Shown: positions 17,889 to 25,596 of the stretch, in pieces | Position numbering within the stretch: the first letter of the stretch is position 1 | Layout of the letters: the number at the start of each line of letters is the position of its first letter | Origin: Streptomyces sp. HNM0574 | GTDB taxonomy: Bacteria > Actinomycetota > Actinomycetes > Streptomycetales > Streptomycetaceae | Reading direction: 5' to 3' | Assembly (NCBI RefSeq): GCF_012726235.1 | Contig: NZ_JAASAH010000016.1 | Coordinates: 62,001 to 126,000 of the forward strand | DNA: 64,000 bases | The notes under the pieces: generated by a model | What the model was told of the DNA's origin: nothing | What the model saw: only the letters and a program-made list of their open reading frames with translations | Database searches by the model: none | Translations under genes and position numbers: made by a program

Positions 17889-18368
17889 TCAGGCCCGCTG
17901 GTCGCGGTCGTCGCGCTGCCGGCTGCGGGCCAGCCAGGCGCCGCCCGCGCCGGCCACCAGCAGGCAGGCCGCGCCGGCCGCGCCGACGGTGGTGCCGTCG
18001 AGCTCAAGTGGCCTACCGGTGCTGCCTGTTCCGGTGCCGACGCGGCCGCTGGGGAGCTCGGCGTCCGGGCAGTACCGGGCGGCCTGCGAGGCCGCCGCGT
18101 CCGCCGCCGACCTGGTCTCCCGCAGCTGCGCCTCCTGCGAGCGGTCGGGGTGCCCGCCCTCGCCGGTGAGGCGCTTGTGGTCGCGCAGCGCCGTCTCGTA
18201 CTCGGCCTCCGCCGCGTCCGCGGCGGCGACGGCACGCGCGCACTCGTCGTCCGCGCCGCGCGGAGCCGAGTGCGCCGGGGCGGCGGGGGCCGCGTGCGCG
18301 GTGGGGGCGGCGAGGGCGAGCGCCCCGCCGAGAGCGGCGGCACCCGCGAGAGCGGAGAACGTACGCAC
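17889..18368 (-). CDS. Secreted, C-terminally membrane-anchored protein paired with sortase
   Basis: 159 residues from a GTG with GGAGG 5 bases upstream; longer in-frame starts lack this. Signal peptide with AHA cleavage (near residue 25). The mature part has a helical, Ala/Glu/Asp-rich region (likely coiled coil) bounded by two Cys. A Gly/Thr/Ser-rich spacer, a hydrophobic segment (about 129-147) and the tail RSRQRDDRDQRA follow. This is the layout of a cell-wall sorting substrate, yet there is no LPXTG or LAXTG. LPSGR lies before the spacer, and RPLELDGT is next to the membrane segment. Confidence 0.75.
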   Translation of the reverse strand: MRTFSALAGAAALGGALALAAPTAHAAPAAPAHSAPRGADDECARAVAAADAAEAEYETALRDHKRLTGEGGHPDRSQEAQLRETRSAADAAASQAARYCPDAELPSGRVGTGTGSTGRPLELDGTTVGAAGAACLLVAGAGGAWLARSRQRDDRDQRA

Positions 18369-18442
18369 AGCGGCCTCCGGGGACGTTCCGTCGGTTCCGG
18401 CGGGTGTGCCGCCTTGGAGGCAGCCAAACCCGGGCGCGCGGC

Positions 18443-18477
18443 CGCGGCATCCCGGCGGCGGCCGCCGGGATGCCGCG
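18443..18477. terminator. Perfect 17-base-arm palindrome, probable terminator
   Basis: A perfect inverted repeat with 17-base arms and one central base, rich in G and C, 102 bases beyond the stop of the site-2 protease gene. No T run, as usual for Streptomyces terminators. It also lies 75 bases upstream of the sortase-partner start, so a role there is possible. Confidence 0.7.
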
Positions 18478-18578
18478 CGGGGGCGACTTCGCGGGGTGAA
18501 CCGGGTGCTGAGCGGTGACGTCGCGGCGGCGGGCACCGTGCCGGGGCCGCGCGGCCGTTCGGGTGGCGGGCCGTCGGA

Positions 18579-19379
18579 TCAGACGGGGGTGACGGTGATC
18601 TCGGGCTCGCCCTGCCAGAAGCGGAAGTAGTCCAGGCCGTAGCTGACGTCGAGTTCGGAGACGTCGAAGATCCGCATCAGGGTGTTGACCACGTCCCAGA
18701 AGACGCCGTTGACCTCGGGAATCCACAGGCAGCCGAAGACGATGAGGAGCCCGAACGGCGCGAAGGGTTCGGCCTGTCGCCTGACCTTCTCCGGAAGCCA
18801 GGGTTCCACCACGCCGTAGCCGTCCAGGCCCGGGACCGGGAGGAGGTTCAGCAGGGCCGCGGTGACCTGGAGCATGGCCAGGAACGCCAGCGCGTAGCGG
18901 AACGCGTAGGGCACGTCCGTCATCTGCCCGAGCCAGAACGGTGCGGTGAGCAGCGCGGCGAAGAAGGCGTTGGCCAGCGGTCCGGCCGCCGAGATCAGGC
19001 TGTGCTTCAGCCGCCCGTGGATGCGGGCGCGTTCGATGTAGACCGCGCCGCCGGGCAGTCCGATTCCGCCGAGGACGACGAAGATGACGGGCAGCACGAT
19101 GCTCAGCATCGCGTGCGTGTACTTCAGCGGATTGAGCGTCAGATATCCCTTGGCGCCCACCGAGATGTCGCCGCTGCGCAAGGCGGTGCGCGCGTGCGCG
19201 TATTCGTGCAGGCAGAGGGAGACCAGCCAGCCGGAGACGACGAAGAAGAACACCGCGACCCCGGTGAGCCCCGTCCAGCCGGACCAGACCGCCCACGCCG
19301 AGATGCCCATGACCGCGACGATGCCGAGGAAGACCGGGCTGATGCGGTGGTGTTCGGGATGCGTGGAGGTGCTGGTCAT
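18579..19379 (-). CDS. Site-2 protease family membrane metalloprotease
   Basis: 266 residues and about six membrane segments. The zinc motif HEYAH lies at residues 58-62 inside a helix, and the second motif NLLPVPGLDGYG supplies the third ligand Asp (the NPDG-type loop of M50 proteases). No PDZ or CBS domain is present, so this is a minimal form. Such enzymes cleave within membranes, often releasing regulators; no substrate is apparent. The ATG at 19379 begins the family-like N-terminus, and upstream in-frame sequence looks non-coding. Divergent from the gene at 19674 by 294 bases. Confidence 0.88.
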   Translation of the reverse strand: MTSTSTHPEHHRISPVFLGIVAVMGISAWAVWSGWTGLTGVAVFFFVVSGWLVSLCLHEYAHARTALRSGDISVGAKGYLTLNPLKYTHAMLSIVLPVIFVVLGGIGLPGGAVYIERARIHGRLKHSLISAAGPLANAFFAALLTAPFWLGQMTDVPYAFRYALAFLAMLQVTAALLNLLPVPGLDGYGVVEPWLPEKVRRQAEPFAPFGLLIVFGCLWIPEVNGVFWDVVNTLMRIFDVSELDVSYGLDYFRFWQGEPEITVTPV

Positions 19380-19673
19380 GGGGTCAGACCGTACCGGCGA
19401 GGGGACGGACGGGCGAGTTACCGAGGAGGTTTCGGGGAGTTTCGGGCGGGGTCGCGTGCCCTCGCGCGCACAAGCCGGAACAACGCCGCTTTCCGCCCTC
19501 GGTGCCAACTGGCCGCCGCGTACGAGAAGTTGTTACGTATTCAAGGAATGGTCGCGGAGTGCGGGGTTCCGGGAGGGAGTGCCGGTACTGCCGGTAAAGC
19601 ACGGAAAGGCCGCTGATACGGTCGCGTCCGGCTGACAACAGATCAACGCGAGTGCTGTGCGGGAGGCCGTTCA

Positions 19674-20054
19674 GTGAGCCGGACAGCAGGCGAGATGGAA
19701 ACCGGAACCGGTATGACGGAAGAGACCGGGGCGCGAGACGTCGCCAACGACAGGGAATGCGGAGAACTGCTGCGGCAGTCGCTCCTGGAGTTCCGGGAGA
19801 AGGACGGGAGTTCGGGGCTGCAACGCCTCGTCGACGACATCGAGTCCATCTGCAGATCGCTCAGCGGCCCCTCCGGCCGCGACCGCATCCGCCGGCACTG
19901 GTGGACCCTGGAGCGCGTCTACGCCTCCGACGTGCTGCGCGGCGGCTGCGCCACGCTCCCCGAGGAATCCGGGAAACAGGTGGACGCGGCGGTGGCGGAA
20001 CTGGAGTCGGCGGCGGGCGAGTTGTGCGAGTCCGGGCAGGCCCGCGCCGCCTGA
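19674..20054 (+). CDS. Conserved hypothetical protein
   Basis: 126 residues from a GTG with GGGAGG about 7 bases upstream; an ATG 13 codons later is the alternative. Soluble, acidic and mostly helical. The recognisable core is ECGELLRQSLLEFREKDGSSGLQRLVDDIESICRSL, then RHWWTLERVYA. No catalytic or DNA-binding motif is seen. Ends at a strong terminator shared with the ABC exporter operon. Function unknown. Confidence 0.65.
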   Translation: MSRTAGEMETGTGMTEETGARDVANDRECGELLRQSLLEFREKDGSSGLQRLVDDIESICRSLSGPSGRDRIRRHWWTLERVYASDVLRGGCATLPEESGKQVDAAVAELESAAGELCESGQARAA

Positions 20055-20072
20055 ACCGCCCGCGCGGGCGCA

Positions 20073-20112
20073 CGAGGGCGGCGGCCTCCCCGAAGGGAGA
20101 CCGCCGCCCTCG
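20073..20112. terminator. Bidirectional terminator
   Basis: Stem of 12 plus 5 base pairs (CGAGGGCGGCGG...CTCCC / GGGAG...CCGCCGCCCTCG) with a CGAA loop. It lies between converging genes ending at 20054 and 20160. Confidence 0.85.
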
Positions 20113-20159
20113 CCCGTCCCGGGTCGACGCGACACACGGGTGGTCCGGGTGCTCGTACC

Positions 20160-21047
20160 TCAGGCCTTCTTGCGGAACTTGGAGATCGCCAGCGGCGCCG
20201 TGATCGCCGTGAGACCGACCGACCAGGCGACCGTCCACAGCAGCGGCTCGGCGACCGGGCCCTGGCCGAGCATCAGCCCGCGCGCCGCGTCCGCCAGGTG
20301 CGTCAGCGGGTTGGCGTGGGTGAAGTTCTCCAGCCAGCCCGGCATCGTGTCCACCGGGACGAAGATCGACGAGCCGAACTGCAGCGGCATCATGACCAGG
20401 AAGGACACGCCCTGCACGGCCTGTGCCGTCCGCATCGTCAGGCCCAGCAGCATGAAGATCCACACCAGCGAGACGCCGAACAGCAGCGTCAGCCCGACCG
20501 CGCCGAGCAGACCCGTCCAGCTGCCGTGCAGCTCGAAGCCGACCAGGAAGCCGACGATCATCAGGATGGTGATCGCCACCAGCATCCGGCCCATCTCCAC
20601 GATGAGCTTGGCGATCAGCACCGAGGAGCGGGCGATCGGCATGGCCCGGAAGCGGTCCATGACGCCCTTGCGGAAGTCCTCGTTGATGCCCGTGCCGACG
20701 GCCATGGAGATGCTCATGCCCATCATCGCCATGATGCCGGGCATCAGGTAGTCGGTGTACGTGATGCCGTTGGCGCCGCCCAGCGCCTCCGGGTCGCCGC
20801 CGCCGATCGCCCCGCCGAAGACGTAGACGAACAGCAGCGTGAAGATGATGGGCATCAGCGTGGCGTCCATCATCGACTCGGGGTCCTGCTTGATCTGCAG
20901 CGCGTTGCGGCGCACCAGCGCGCCGATGTGCCGCAGGTTCGCGCGCAGCCCGATCCGGGCGTCGTCCGCGCCGTGCTTCACGGGCGGGGGCGGAGCGGTG
21001 GCCGGCGCGGTGCCTTGGACCTGCTCCTCGGCGGTGACGGTGCTCAC
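20160..21047 (-). CDS. ABC-2 type transporter permease (DrrB-like)
   Basis: 295 residues, six hydrophobic segments, the ABC-2 exporter permease pattern. A GTG start overlaps the ATPase stop as GTGA and has GGAGG 7 bases upstream. Hydrophilic N-terminus of about 60 residues, then the membrane domain with NEDFRKGVMDRFRAMPIARSSVL, the conserved cytoplasmic loop that contacts the ATPase. Together with the preceding gene it forms an exporter of the daunorubicin-resistance DrrAB type. The exported compound is unknown. Confidence 0.87.
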   Translation of the reverse strand: MSTVTAEEQVQGTAPATAPPPPVKHGADDARIGLRANLRHIGALVRRNALQIKQDPESMMDATLMPIIFTLLFVYVFGGAIGGGDPEALGGANGITYTDYLMPGIMAMMGMSISMAVGTGINEDFRKGVMDRFRAMPIARSSVLIAKLIVEMGRMLVAITILMIVGFLVGFELHGSWTGLLGAVGLTLLFGVSLVWIFMLLGLTMRTAQAVQGVSFLVMMPLQFGSSIFVPVDTMPGWLENFTHANPLTHLADAARGLMLGQGPVAEPLLWTVAWSVGLTAITAPLAISKFRKKA

Positions 21048-22072
21048 GCCGCGACCTCCTTCGTCTCGTGCTCCGGGTCCTGCGCCTCGCCGGACTCGTG
21101 GGTGGCCTTCTGGCCGGTGAGGGCGAGGAACACCTCGTCCAGGCTGGGCAGATGGGTGGAGATGTCCGCCACCGGGAAGCCGCGCTGCCCCAGCAGCCCG
21201 ACCACGGCGGTCAGTTGCTCGTCGCTCAGGATCGGGACGTTCACCACGCCGGCGCTCTCGTCCGTGGTGGAGCCGCCGACGCCGTCCAGCCCGGCCTCCG
21301 CCAGCGCCGTGGCCATCGGCCGCAGGTCGCGCGGGTCGACGGGGCGGATGTTGAGGGTGCGGCCGCCGACCTTCGCCTTCAGCTCGGGAACCCTGCCCTC
21401 GGCGATGACCCGGCCCCGGTCGACCACGGTCAGCTCGCTCGCCAGCCGCTCGGCCTCCTCCATGTACTGGGTGGTGAGCAGCACGGTGTTGCCCTCGGCG
21501 ACGATGTTCTGCACCTCGTCCCACACCTCGTTGCGGGTGCGCGGGTCGAGGCCCGTCGTCGGCTCGTCCAGGTACAGCACGCGGGGGCGGCCGATCATGG
21601 AGGCCGCCAGGTCGAGCCTGCGGCGCATGCCGCCGGAGTACTTGCTGGCCGGGCGCTTCGCCGCCTCCGTGAGGGAGAAGCGCTCCAGCATCTCGTCGGC
21701 CCGCTTGCGCGCCTGCGAGCGGGGGAGATCGAGCAGCCGCCCGATCATGTACAGGTTCTCCCAGCCGGAGAGCTTCTCGTCGACGGAGGCGTACTGCCCC
21801 GTCAGGCCGATGGTGCGGCGCAGCTCACGGGGCTGGCGCACCACGTCGTAACCCGCCACCGTCGCCGAGCCGGCGTCCGGGACGAGGAGCGTGGAGAGCA
21901 TCCGGACCAGGGTCGTCTTGCCCGCGCCGTTCGGCCCGAGGACGCCCATGACGGTGCCCTCGCGGACGTCCAGGTCGATGCCGTCGACGGCCTTGGTGTC
22001 CCCGAAGTGTTTGACCAGCCCGCGGACTTCGACGGCGTTCCCGCCGCGGCCTATCTCTTCGTGTCGCGTCAT
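21044..22072 (-). CDS. ABC transporter ATP-binding protein (DrrA-like)
   Basis: 342 residues. Walker A GPNGAGKTT (about 46-54), Q-loop region GLTGQYASVDEKLSG, signature YSGGMRRRLDLA, Walker B VLYLDEPTTGLDP and an H-loop-position Gln in LLTTQYMEEAERLA (Gln instead of His, as in many DrrA proteins). A C-terminal DrrA extension (ISTHLPSLDEVFLALTGQ) follows. First gene of the two-gene exporter operon. The ATG at 22072 follows a region with no close Shine-Dalgarno, so a short or leaderless 5' end is possible. Confidence 0.9.
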   Translation of the reverse strand: MTRHEEIGRGGNAVEVRGLVKHFGDTKAVDGIDLDVREGTVMGVLGPNGAGKTTLVRMLSTLLVPDAGSATVAGYDVVRQPRELRRTIGLTGQYASVDEKLSGWENLYMIGRLLDLPRSQARKRADEMLERFSLTEAAKRPASKYSGGMRRRLDLAASMIGRPRVLYLDEPTTGLDPRTRNEVWDEVQNIVAEGNTVLLTTQYMEEAERLASELTVVDRGRVIAEGRVPELKAKVGGRTLNIRPVDPRDLRPMATALAEAGLDGVGGSTTDESAGVVNVPILSDEQLTAVVGLLGQRGFPVADISTHLPSLDEVFLALTGQKATHESGEAQDPEHETKEVAA

Positions 22073-22173
22073 GGGCCCAAAGGTGCCAGCCGCCACCGAC
22101 AAACGACCGACAGCCCACCGACACGGGGCACGCCCCGGGGCGTGCCCCCCGGGGCGTACCGAGGCGCGGCCGC

Positions 22174-22917
22174 TCACTCCGCGGCGTCGGCGAGCGGGGG
22201 CGCGGGGCTCGTCGAGGGCGCGGCGGGCCGCGCCGCCTCGTCCAGGCGCGCCGGGGTCAGCCCCGCCGCGCCGAGCACCGCGGCCGCGGCCCCGCGTCCG
22301 ATCGCGGCCAGCCCGAGCAGCAGGTGGTCGCAGCCGATCAGCGCGTCGCCCGCCTGCCCGGCCCGCTCCTCGGCGAGCGCGATGGCCTTGCGGGAGTACG
22401 GGGTCCAGGCGATGCGTTCGGCGGCCCGCGAGGCGCCGGTGCCCAGCCGGTCCGCGACGGCCGCGTGCAGCTCGTCCGGTGCGGCACCGGCGGCGCGCAG
22501 CAGGCGGGTGGCGCTGTTGTCCCCCGCGGTGAGGCCCAGGAGCAGGTGCTCGGTCCCGATGTAGTGGTTCCGGTGCCCGACCGCGGCCTGCTTGACGTGG
22601 GCCATGGCCGCGCGGAGCTCCTCGGTCATGGTCTCGGGCCCGTACCGCTTGTGCGGTGCGTGGAAGCGCTGCTGCGCGGCCTGCCGGCTCACGCCGAGCG
22701 CGGTGCCGATGTCCGTCCAGGAGCAGCCGTGCATCCGGCAGTGCTCGACGTAGTCCTCGACCAGGTCCTCGGAGAGCGCCTGGAGGCGGCCGGAGAGCGC
22801 GGCGGCGGTGGTCAGCAGCGCGAGCCAGTCCGGCTGTTCGGCGCCCTCGCGGCGGAGCGCGGTGTCGCAGGTGCGGTCGACTTCGGCGATCAGGTCGTCC
22901 AGATCCGGAAGCGTCAT
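22174..22917 (-). CDS. Clp N-terminal-domain protein with helix-turn-helix
   Basis: 247 residues. An N-terminal helical part carries a helix-turn-helix (CSWTDIGTALGVSRQAAQQRF, about residues 65-85). Two Clp-N repeats follow (HYIGTEHLLLGL and ALIGCDHLLLGLAAIG), the substrate-binding module of ClpC/ClpA, but there is no ATPase domain. Stand-alone Clp-N proteins occur in Streptomyces and may act as regulators or adaptors. The ATG at 22917 was chosen because a palindrome begins 14 bases upstream. This position suits repression of its own promoter or a heat-shock type control. Confidence 0.82.
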   Translation of the reverse strand: MTLPDLDDLIAEVDRTCDTALRREGAEQPDWLALLTTAAALSGRLQALSEDLVEDYVEHCRMHGCSWTDIGTALGVSRQAAQQRFHAPHKRYGPETMTEELRAAMAHVKQAAVGHRNHYIGTEHLLLGLTAGDNSATRLLRAAGAAPDELHAAVADRLGTGASRAAERIAWTPYSRKAIALAEERAGQAGDALIGCDHLLLGLAAIGRGAAAAVLGAAGLTPARLDEAARPAAPSTSPAPPLADAAE

Positions 22918-22930
22918 GCCGCAAGTGCGC

Positions 22931-22953
22931 CTTGACAATCCTCAACTGTCAAG
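22931..22953. promoter_or_regulatory. CTTGACA-N9-TGTCAAG palindrome, probable operator
   Basis: Perfect 7-base arms around 9 bases, with outer GCAAG (22921) and CTTGC arms extending the symmetry. On the minus strand it contains a TTGACA that could be a -35 element for the Clp-N gene. It resembles the HspR element CTTGAGT-N7-ACTCAAG, but the arms differ at two positions and the spacer is two bases longer. Confidence 0.6.
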
Positions 22954-23045
22954 AGCCGCTTGCGAATTGGCCGCTCGGGACGGGTGCCCGGAACGGCCGC
23001 GTGCCCGCACCCCGCCGGGAGGTACGGGCACGCGGTCTCCCGGGA

Positions 23046-23891
23046 TCAGGCGAAGCTGTGCTCCGCTCCGGGGAAGTCACCGGCGATCACGTCGTCGGCG
23101 AAGGACGTGGCCGCCTCGCCGAGCACCGACCGCAGCTGCGCGTACTGCTTGACGAAGCTGGGCACCCGGCCGCCCGTCATCCCCGCCATGTCCGTCCACA
23201 CCAGCACCTGCGCGTCGCAGCCGGCGCCCGCGCCGATGCCGACGGTCGGGATGTGCAGGGAGCGGGTGACCTCGGCGGCGAGCGCCGCCGGCACGGCCTC
23301 CAGCACCACGGCGAAGGCGCCCGCGTCCTGCACGGACTTGGCGTCCCGCAGCAGCTGCTGCGCCGCCTCCTCGCCGCGCCCCTGGACGCGGTAGCCCATC
23401 GCGTGGACGGACTGCGGGGTGAGGCCGATGTGCGCCATGACGGGGATGCCGGACGCGACGAGCAGCTCGATCTGCTCGGCCGAGCGCTCACCGCCCTCCA
23501 GCTTCACGGCCCCGGCACCGGCGTCCTTCACCAGCCGGGTGGCGCTGCGCAGCGCCTGGACCGGGCCCTCCTGGTACGAGCCGAACGGCAGGTCGGCGAC
23601 GACGAGGGCGCGCTTGCTGCCGCGTACGACGGCGGCGGTCAGCATCGCGGTCTCGTCCATCGTGACCGGCACGGTCGTCTCGTAGCCGAGGTGGCAGTTG
23701 CCCATGGAGTCGCCGACGAGCAGCACCGGTATCCCGGACTCGTCGAAGACGGAGGCGGTCATCGCGTCGTACGCGGTGAGCATCGGCCACCGCTCGCCGC
23801 GTTCCTTGGCGGCGGCGAGGTCGCGCACGGTGACCCGGCGGTTCTTCGCGCCGCCGTAGAGGGTCGTGGGCTGTTTCTGGGCAGGGCTCAT
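23046..23891 (-). CDS. panB: 3-methyl-2-oxobutanoate hydroxymethyltransferase
   Basis: 281 residues. Makes ketopantoate from 2-oxoisovalerate and methylenetetrahydrofolate, the first step to pantothenate and CoA. Motifs seen: MLTAYDAMTA near the start, GDSMGNCHLGY (metal-binding Asp), ADLPFGSYQ, KLEGG, MAHIGLTPQSV, VLEAVP (catalytic Glu) and PTVGIGAGAGCDAQVLV. Full length. The ATG at 23891 has AGGAG 8 bases upstream. No panC or panD is adjacent, so the pathway is split in the genome. Confidence 0.95.
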   Translation of the reverse strand: MSPAQKQPTTLYGGAKNRRVTVRDLAAAKERGERWPMLTAYDAMTASVFDESGIPVLLVGDSMGNCHLGYETTVPVTMDETAMLTAAVVRGSKRALVVADLPFGSYQEGPVQALRSATRLVKDAGAGAVKLEGGERSAEQIELLVASGIPVMAHIGLTPQSVHAMGYRVQGRGEEAAQQLLRDAKSVQDAGAFAVVLEAVPAALAAEVTRSLHIPTVGIGAGAGCDAQVLVWTDMAGMTGGRVPSFVKQYAQLRSVLGEAATSFADDVIAGDFPGAEHSFA

Positions 23892-24270
23892 CGCACTGGC
23901 TCCTGTGTGTCGACGTCTCGGGGCACCTGTGGCGTCCCCGGATCCGCTTCCATGCTGGCACGCGCCCGCACCGTGCGGAAGGGCCGCCCCCGAGCGGTCC
24001 CGGCCCCGTCCCCGCACCGTCCGCCGGGGTGTTCCGCCGTGGTCGTATGTGCGGTTTCTGTTACAGCCGCCCCATGATCTACGGTGACCGGAACCTCGGG
24101 GGGAGCCGTGCTCGTCCTGCTCTCCGTGCGGGGGTTCACGGACATACCGCACCGAGGCGGCCGACGGACCCGACCGGGGGGACCGGCCGGAGTGAGCGCC
24201 CCGGATCTCCGGGCGGTTCACGGTCGGCGCCTCTCGTTCAGGCACCAGCACAGGCAAGTGAGGACAGCGG
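23892..24270. other. Divergent intergenic region, panB / EEP protein
   Basis: 379 bases between two divergent starts. No open frame with a believable product or ribosome binding site. A mildly AT-richer patch (24045-24085, with TTACAG and ATGATCTACGG) may hold the promoter for the + strand gene. Confidence 0.5.
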
Positions 24271-25338
24271 ATGGCACGCGCGGGCATGGCGGAGGTCTCG
24301 GGCACTGCTGACGACGGCAGGGGAGACGGGCGGTATCCCGCCGCGCACCATGTGCCCGGCCCCGGTCCGCGCGGCGGACGCCGCGGGGGCGACGGGCCGC
24401 CCCGCTGGCGCGGCCCCGGCATGTGGCGCCGGGGATGGCTGCTGGCGTTCGTCGCCCTCGCGCTCGCGGCCGCGCTGCTGCTGCACGCGAAGGTGCCCAA
24501 CTCGGTGGGCAACCTCGGCTCCCTGTGGGAGACCTTCCTGCCCTGGGGCGGCCTGCTCGTCCCGGTGCTGCTGGTCGGGGCGCTGCTGCGCCGCTCGGCC
24601 ACGGCGCTGGTCGCGCTGCTGGTGCCGGCCGTGATGTGGGTGGGGCTCTTCGGCGGCCAGGTCAGCGACAAGTCCGGCGGCAAGGGCGACCTCACGGTCG
24701 TCACGCACAACGTCAACGCGGGCAACCCCGACCCGGAGGCCACCGCGCGCGGACTCATGCGCTCGGGCGCGGACGTCGTCGCCCTCCAGGAGATCTCCGA
24801 CGGCCAGGCCGGCGCGTACGAGAAGGCGCTCGACGGCACCTACGGGCACCACAAGCGGGTCGGCACGGTCGGGCTGTGGAGCAAGTTCCCGATGAAGGAC
24901 ACCAGGACCGTCGACATCAAGATGGGCTGGCCCCGCGCCATGCGCACCACCGTGGCCACCCCGCAGGGCGACGTCGCGGTGTACGCGGCGCACATGCCCT
25001 CGGTCCGGGTGCAGTTCCGCTCCGGGTTCACGGCCGGGCAGCGGGACGGCAGCGCCACCGCGCTGGGCGAGGCGATCGCCGCGGACAAGACCGGCAAGGT
25101 CGTCCTCCTCGGCGACCTCAACGGGACGATGAACGACCGCGCGCTCGCGCCCATCACCTCGCAGATGCGCTCCACGCAGGGCGCCGCCGGTGACGGGTTC
25201 GGCTTCAGCTGGCCCGCCGCGTTCCCGATGGCGCGGATCGACCACATCATGGTCAAGGGCCTGGAGCCGGTCTCCTCCTGGACGCTCCCCGAGACCGGCA
25301 GCGACCACCTGCCGATCGCCGCCTCCGTGGACTTCTAG
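24271..25338 (+). CDS. Membrane-anchored endonuclease/exonuclease/phosphatase family protein
   Basis: 355 residues. A Gly/Pro/Arg-rich N-terminus is followed by three hydrophobic segments (about 55-73, 87-104 and 108-126). The EEP catalytic domain comes next: THNVNAGN, LQEIS (metal Glu), VYAAHMPSVR, LLGDLNGTMND (Asp and Asn), ARIDHIM and GSDHLPI (catalytic His). The domain would lie outside the membrane. Members cleave phosphodiesters in nucleic acids, lipids or inositol phosphates; substrate undetermined. ATG at 24271 with GAGGA upstream. Confidence 0.85.
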   Translation: MARAGMAEVSGTADDGRGDGRYPAAHHVPGPGPRGGRRGGDGPPRWRGPGMWRRGWLLAFVALALAAALLLHAKVPNSVGNLGSLWETFLPWGGLLVPVLLVGALLRRSATALVALLVPAVMWVGLFGGQVSDKSGGKGDLTVVTHNVNAGNPDPEATARGLMRSGADVVALQEISDGQAGAYEKALDGTYGHHKRVGTVGLWSKFPMKDTRTVDIKMGWPRAMRTTVATPQGDVAVYAAHMPSVRVQFRSGFTAGQRDGSATALGEAIAADKTGKVVLLGDLNGTMNDRALAPITSQMRSTQGAAGDGFGFSWPAAFPMARIDHIMVKGLEPVSSWTLPETGSDHLPIAASVDF

Positions 25339-25379
25339 AGGCGCGGGCCCCGGGCCCCGGCGGCCGCGGAAAAAGATCA

Positions 25380-25445
25380 GTGCAGCGGGAACACATCGTC
25401 TGCGACACTTTGTTCTTCCTGAGAACTTACCGAGGAGCTCGCTGA
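25380..25445 (+). CDS. Possible 21-residue leader peptide before exporter gene
   Basis: GTG start with an A/G-rich stretch (GGAAAAAGATCA) directly upstream, 21 sense codons and TGA. The peptide contains REHIVCDTLFFLRTYRG. It ends 151 bases before the MFS exporter and just ahead of a strong hairpin, a layout seen in attenuated drug-exporter genes. The same AT-richer DNA could instead be the promoter, so this is tentative. Confidence 0.3.
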   Translation: MQREHIVCDTLFFLRTYRGAR

Positions 25446-25454
25446 GCCCTCACC

Positions 25455-25525
25455 GGGCCGGTCCACGCCGCGCCGCGGCCGGCACCGTCGCCGGCCGACC
25501 CGTAGGAACGGGCGTGGGCCGGCCC
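25455..25525 (+). promoter_or_regulatory. Leader hairpin upstream of exporter
   Basis: Thirteen-base arms (25455-25467 and 25513-25525, one mismatch) enclose further GC-rich hairpins. It lies between the possible leader peptide and the MFS start, whose AAAGG site is at about 25581. It could terminate or attenuate transcription. Confidence 0.4.
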
Positions 25526-25596
25526 CCTCGTGTGTCCCCGGCAGACCGCCCCGTCCGCTCTGCCTCCCGCATTCCGCCCCGAAAGGTTCCCGCTCC

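Noticed and set aside
17889..18368. LPXTG sortase signal in the partner protein
   Set aside because: No LPXTG or LAXTG is present; LPSGR is not a standard motif and is far from the membrane helix.
22931..22953. True HspR (HAIR) element
   Set aside because: Arms differ from CTTGAGT/ACTCAAG at two positions and the spacer is 9 rather than 7; kept only as a HAIR-like palindrome.
24084..24311. Small open frame between panB and the EEP gene
   Set aside because: Poor ribosome site, His/Arg/Gly-rich composition and overlap with the start of the EEP gene.
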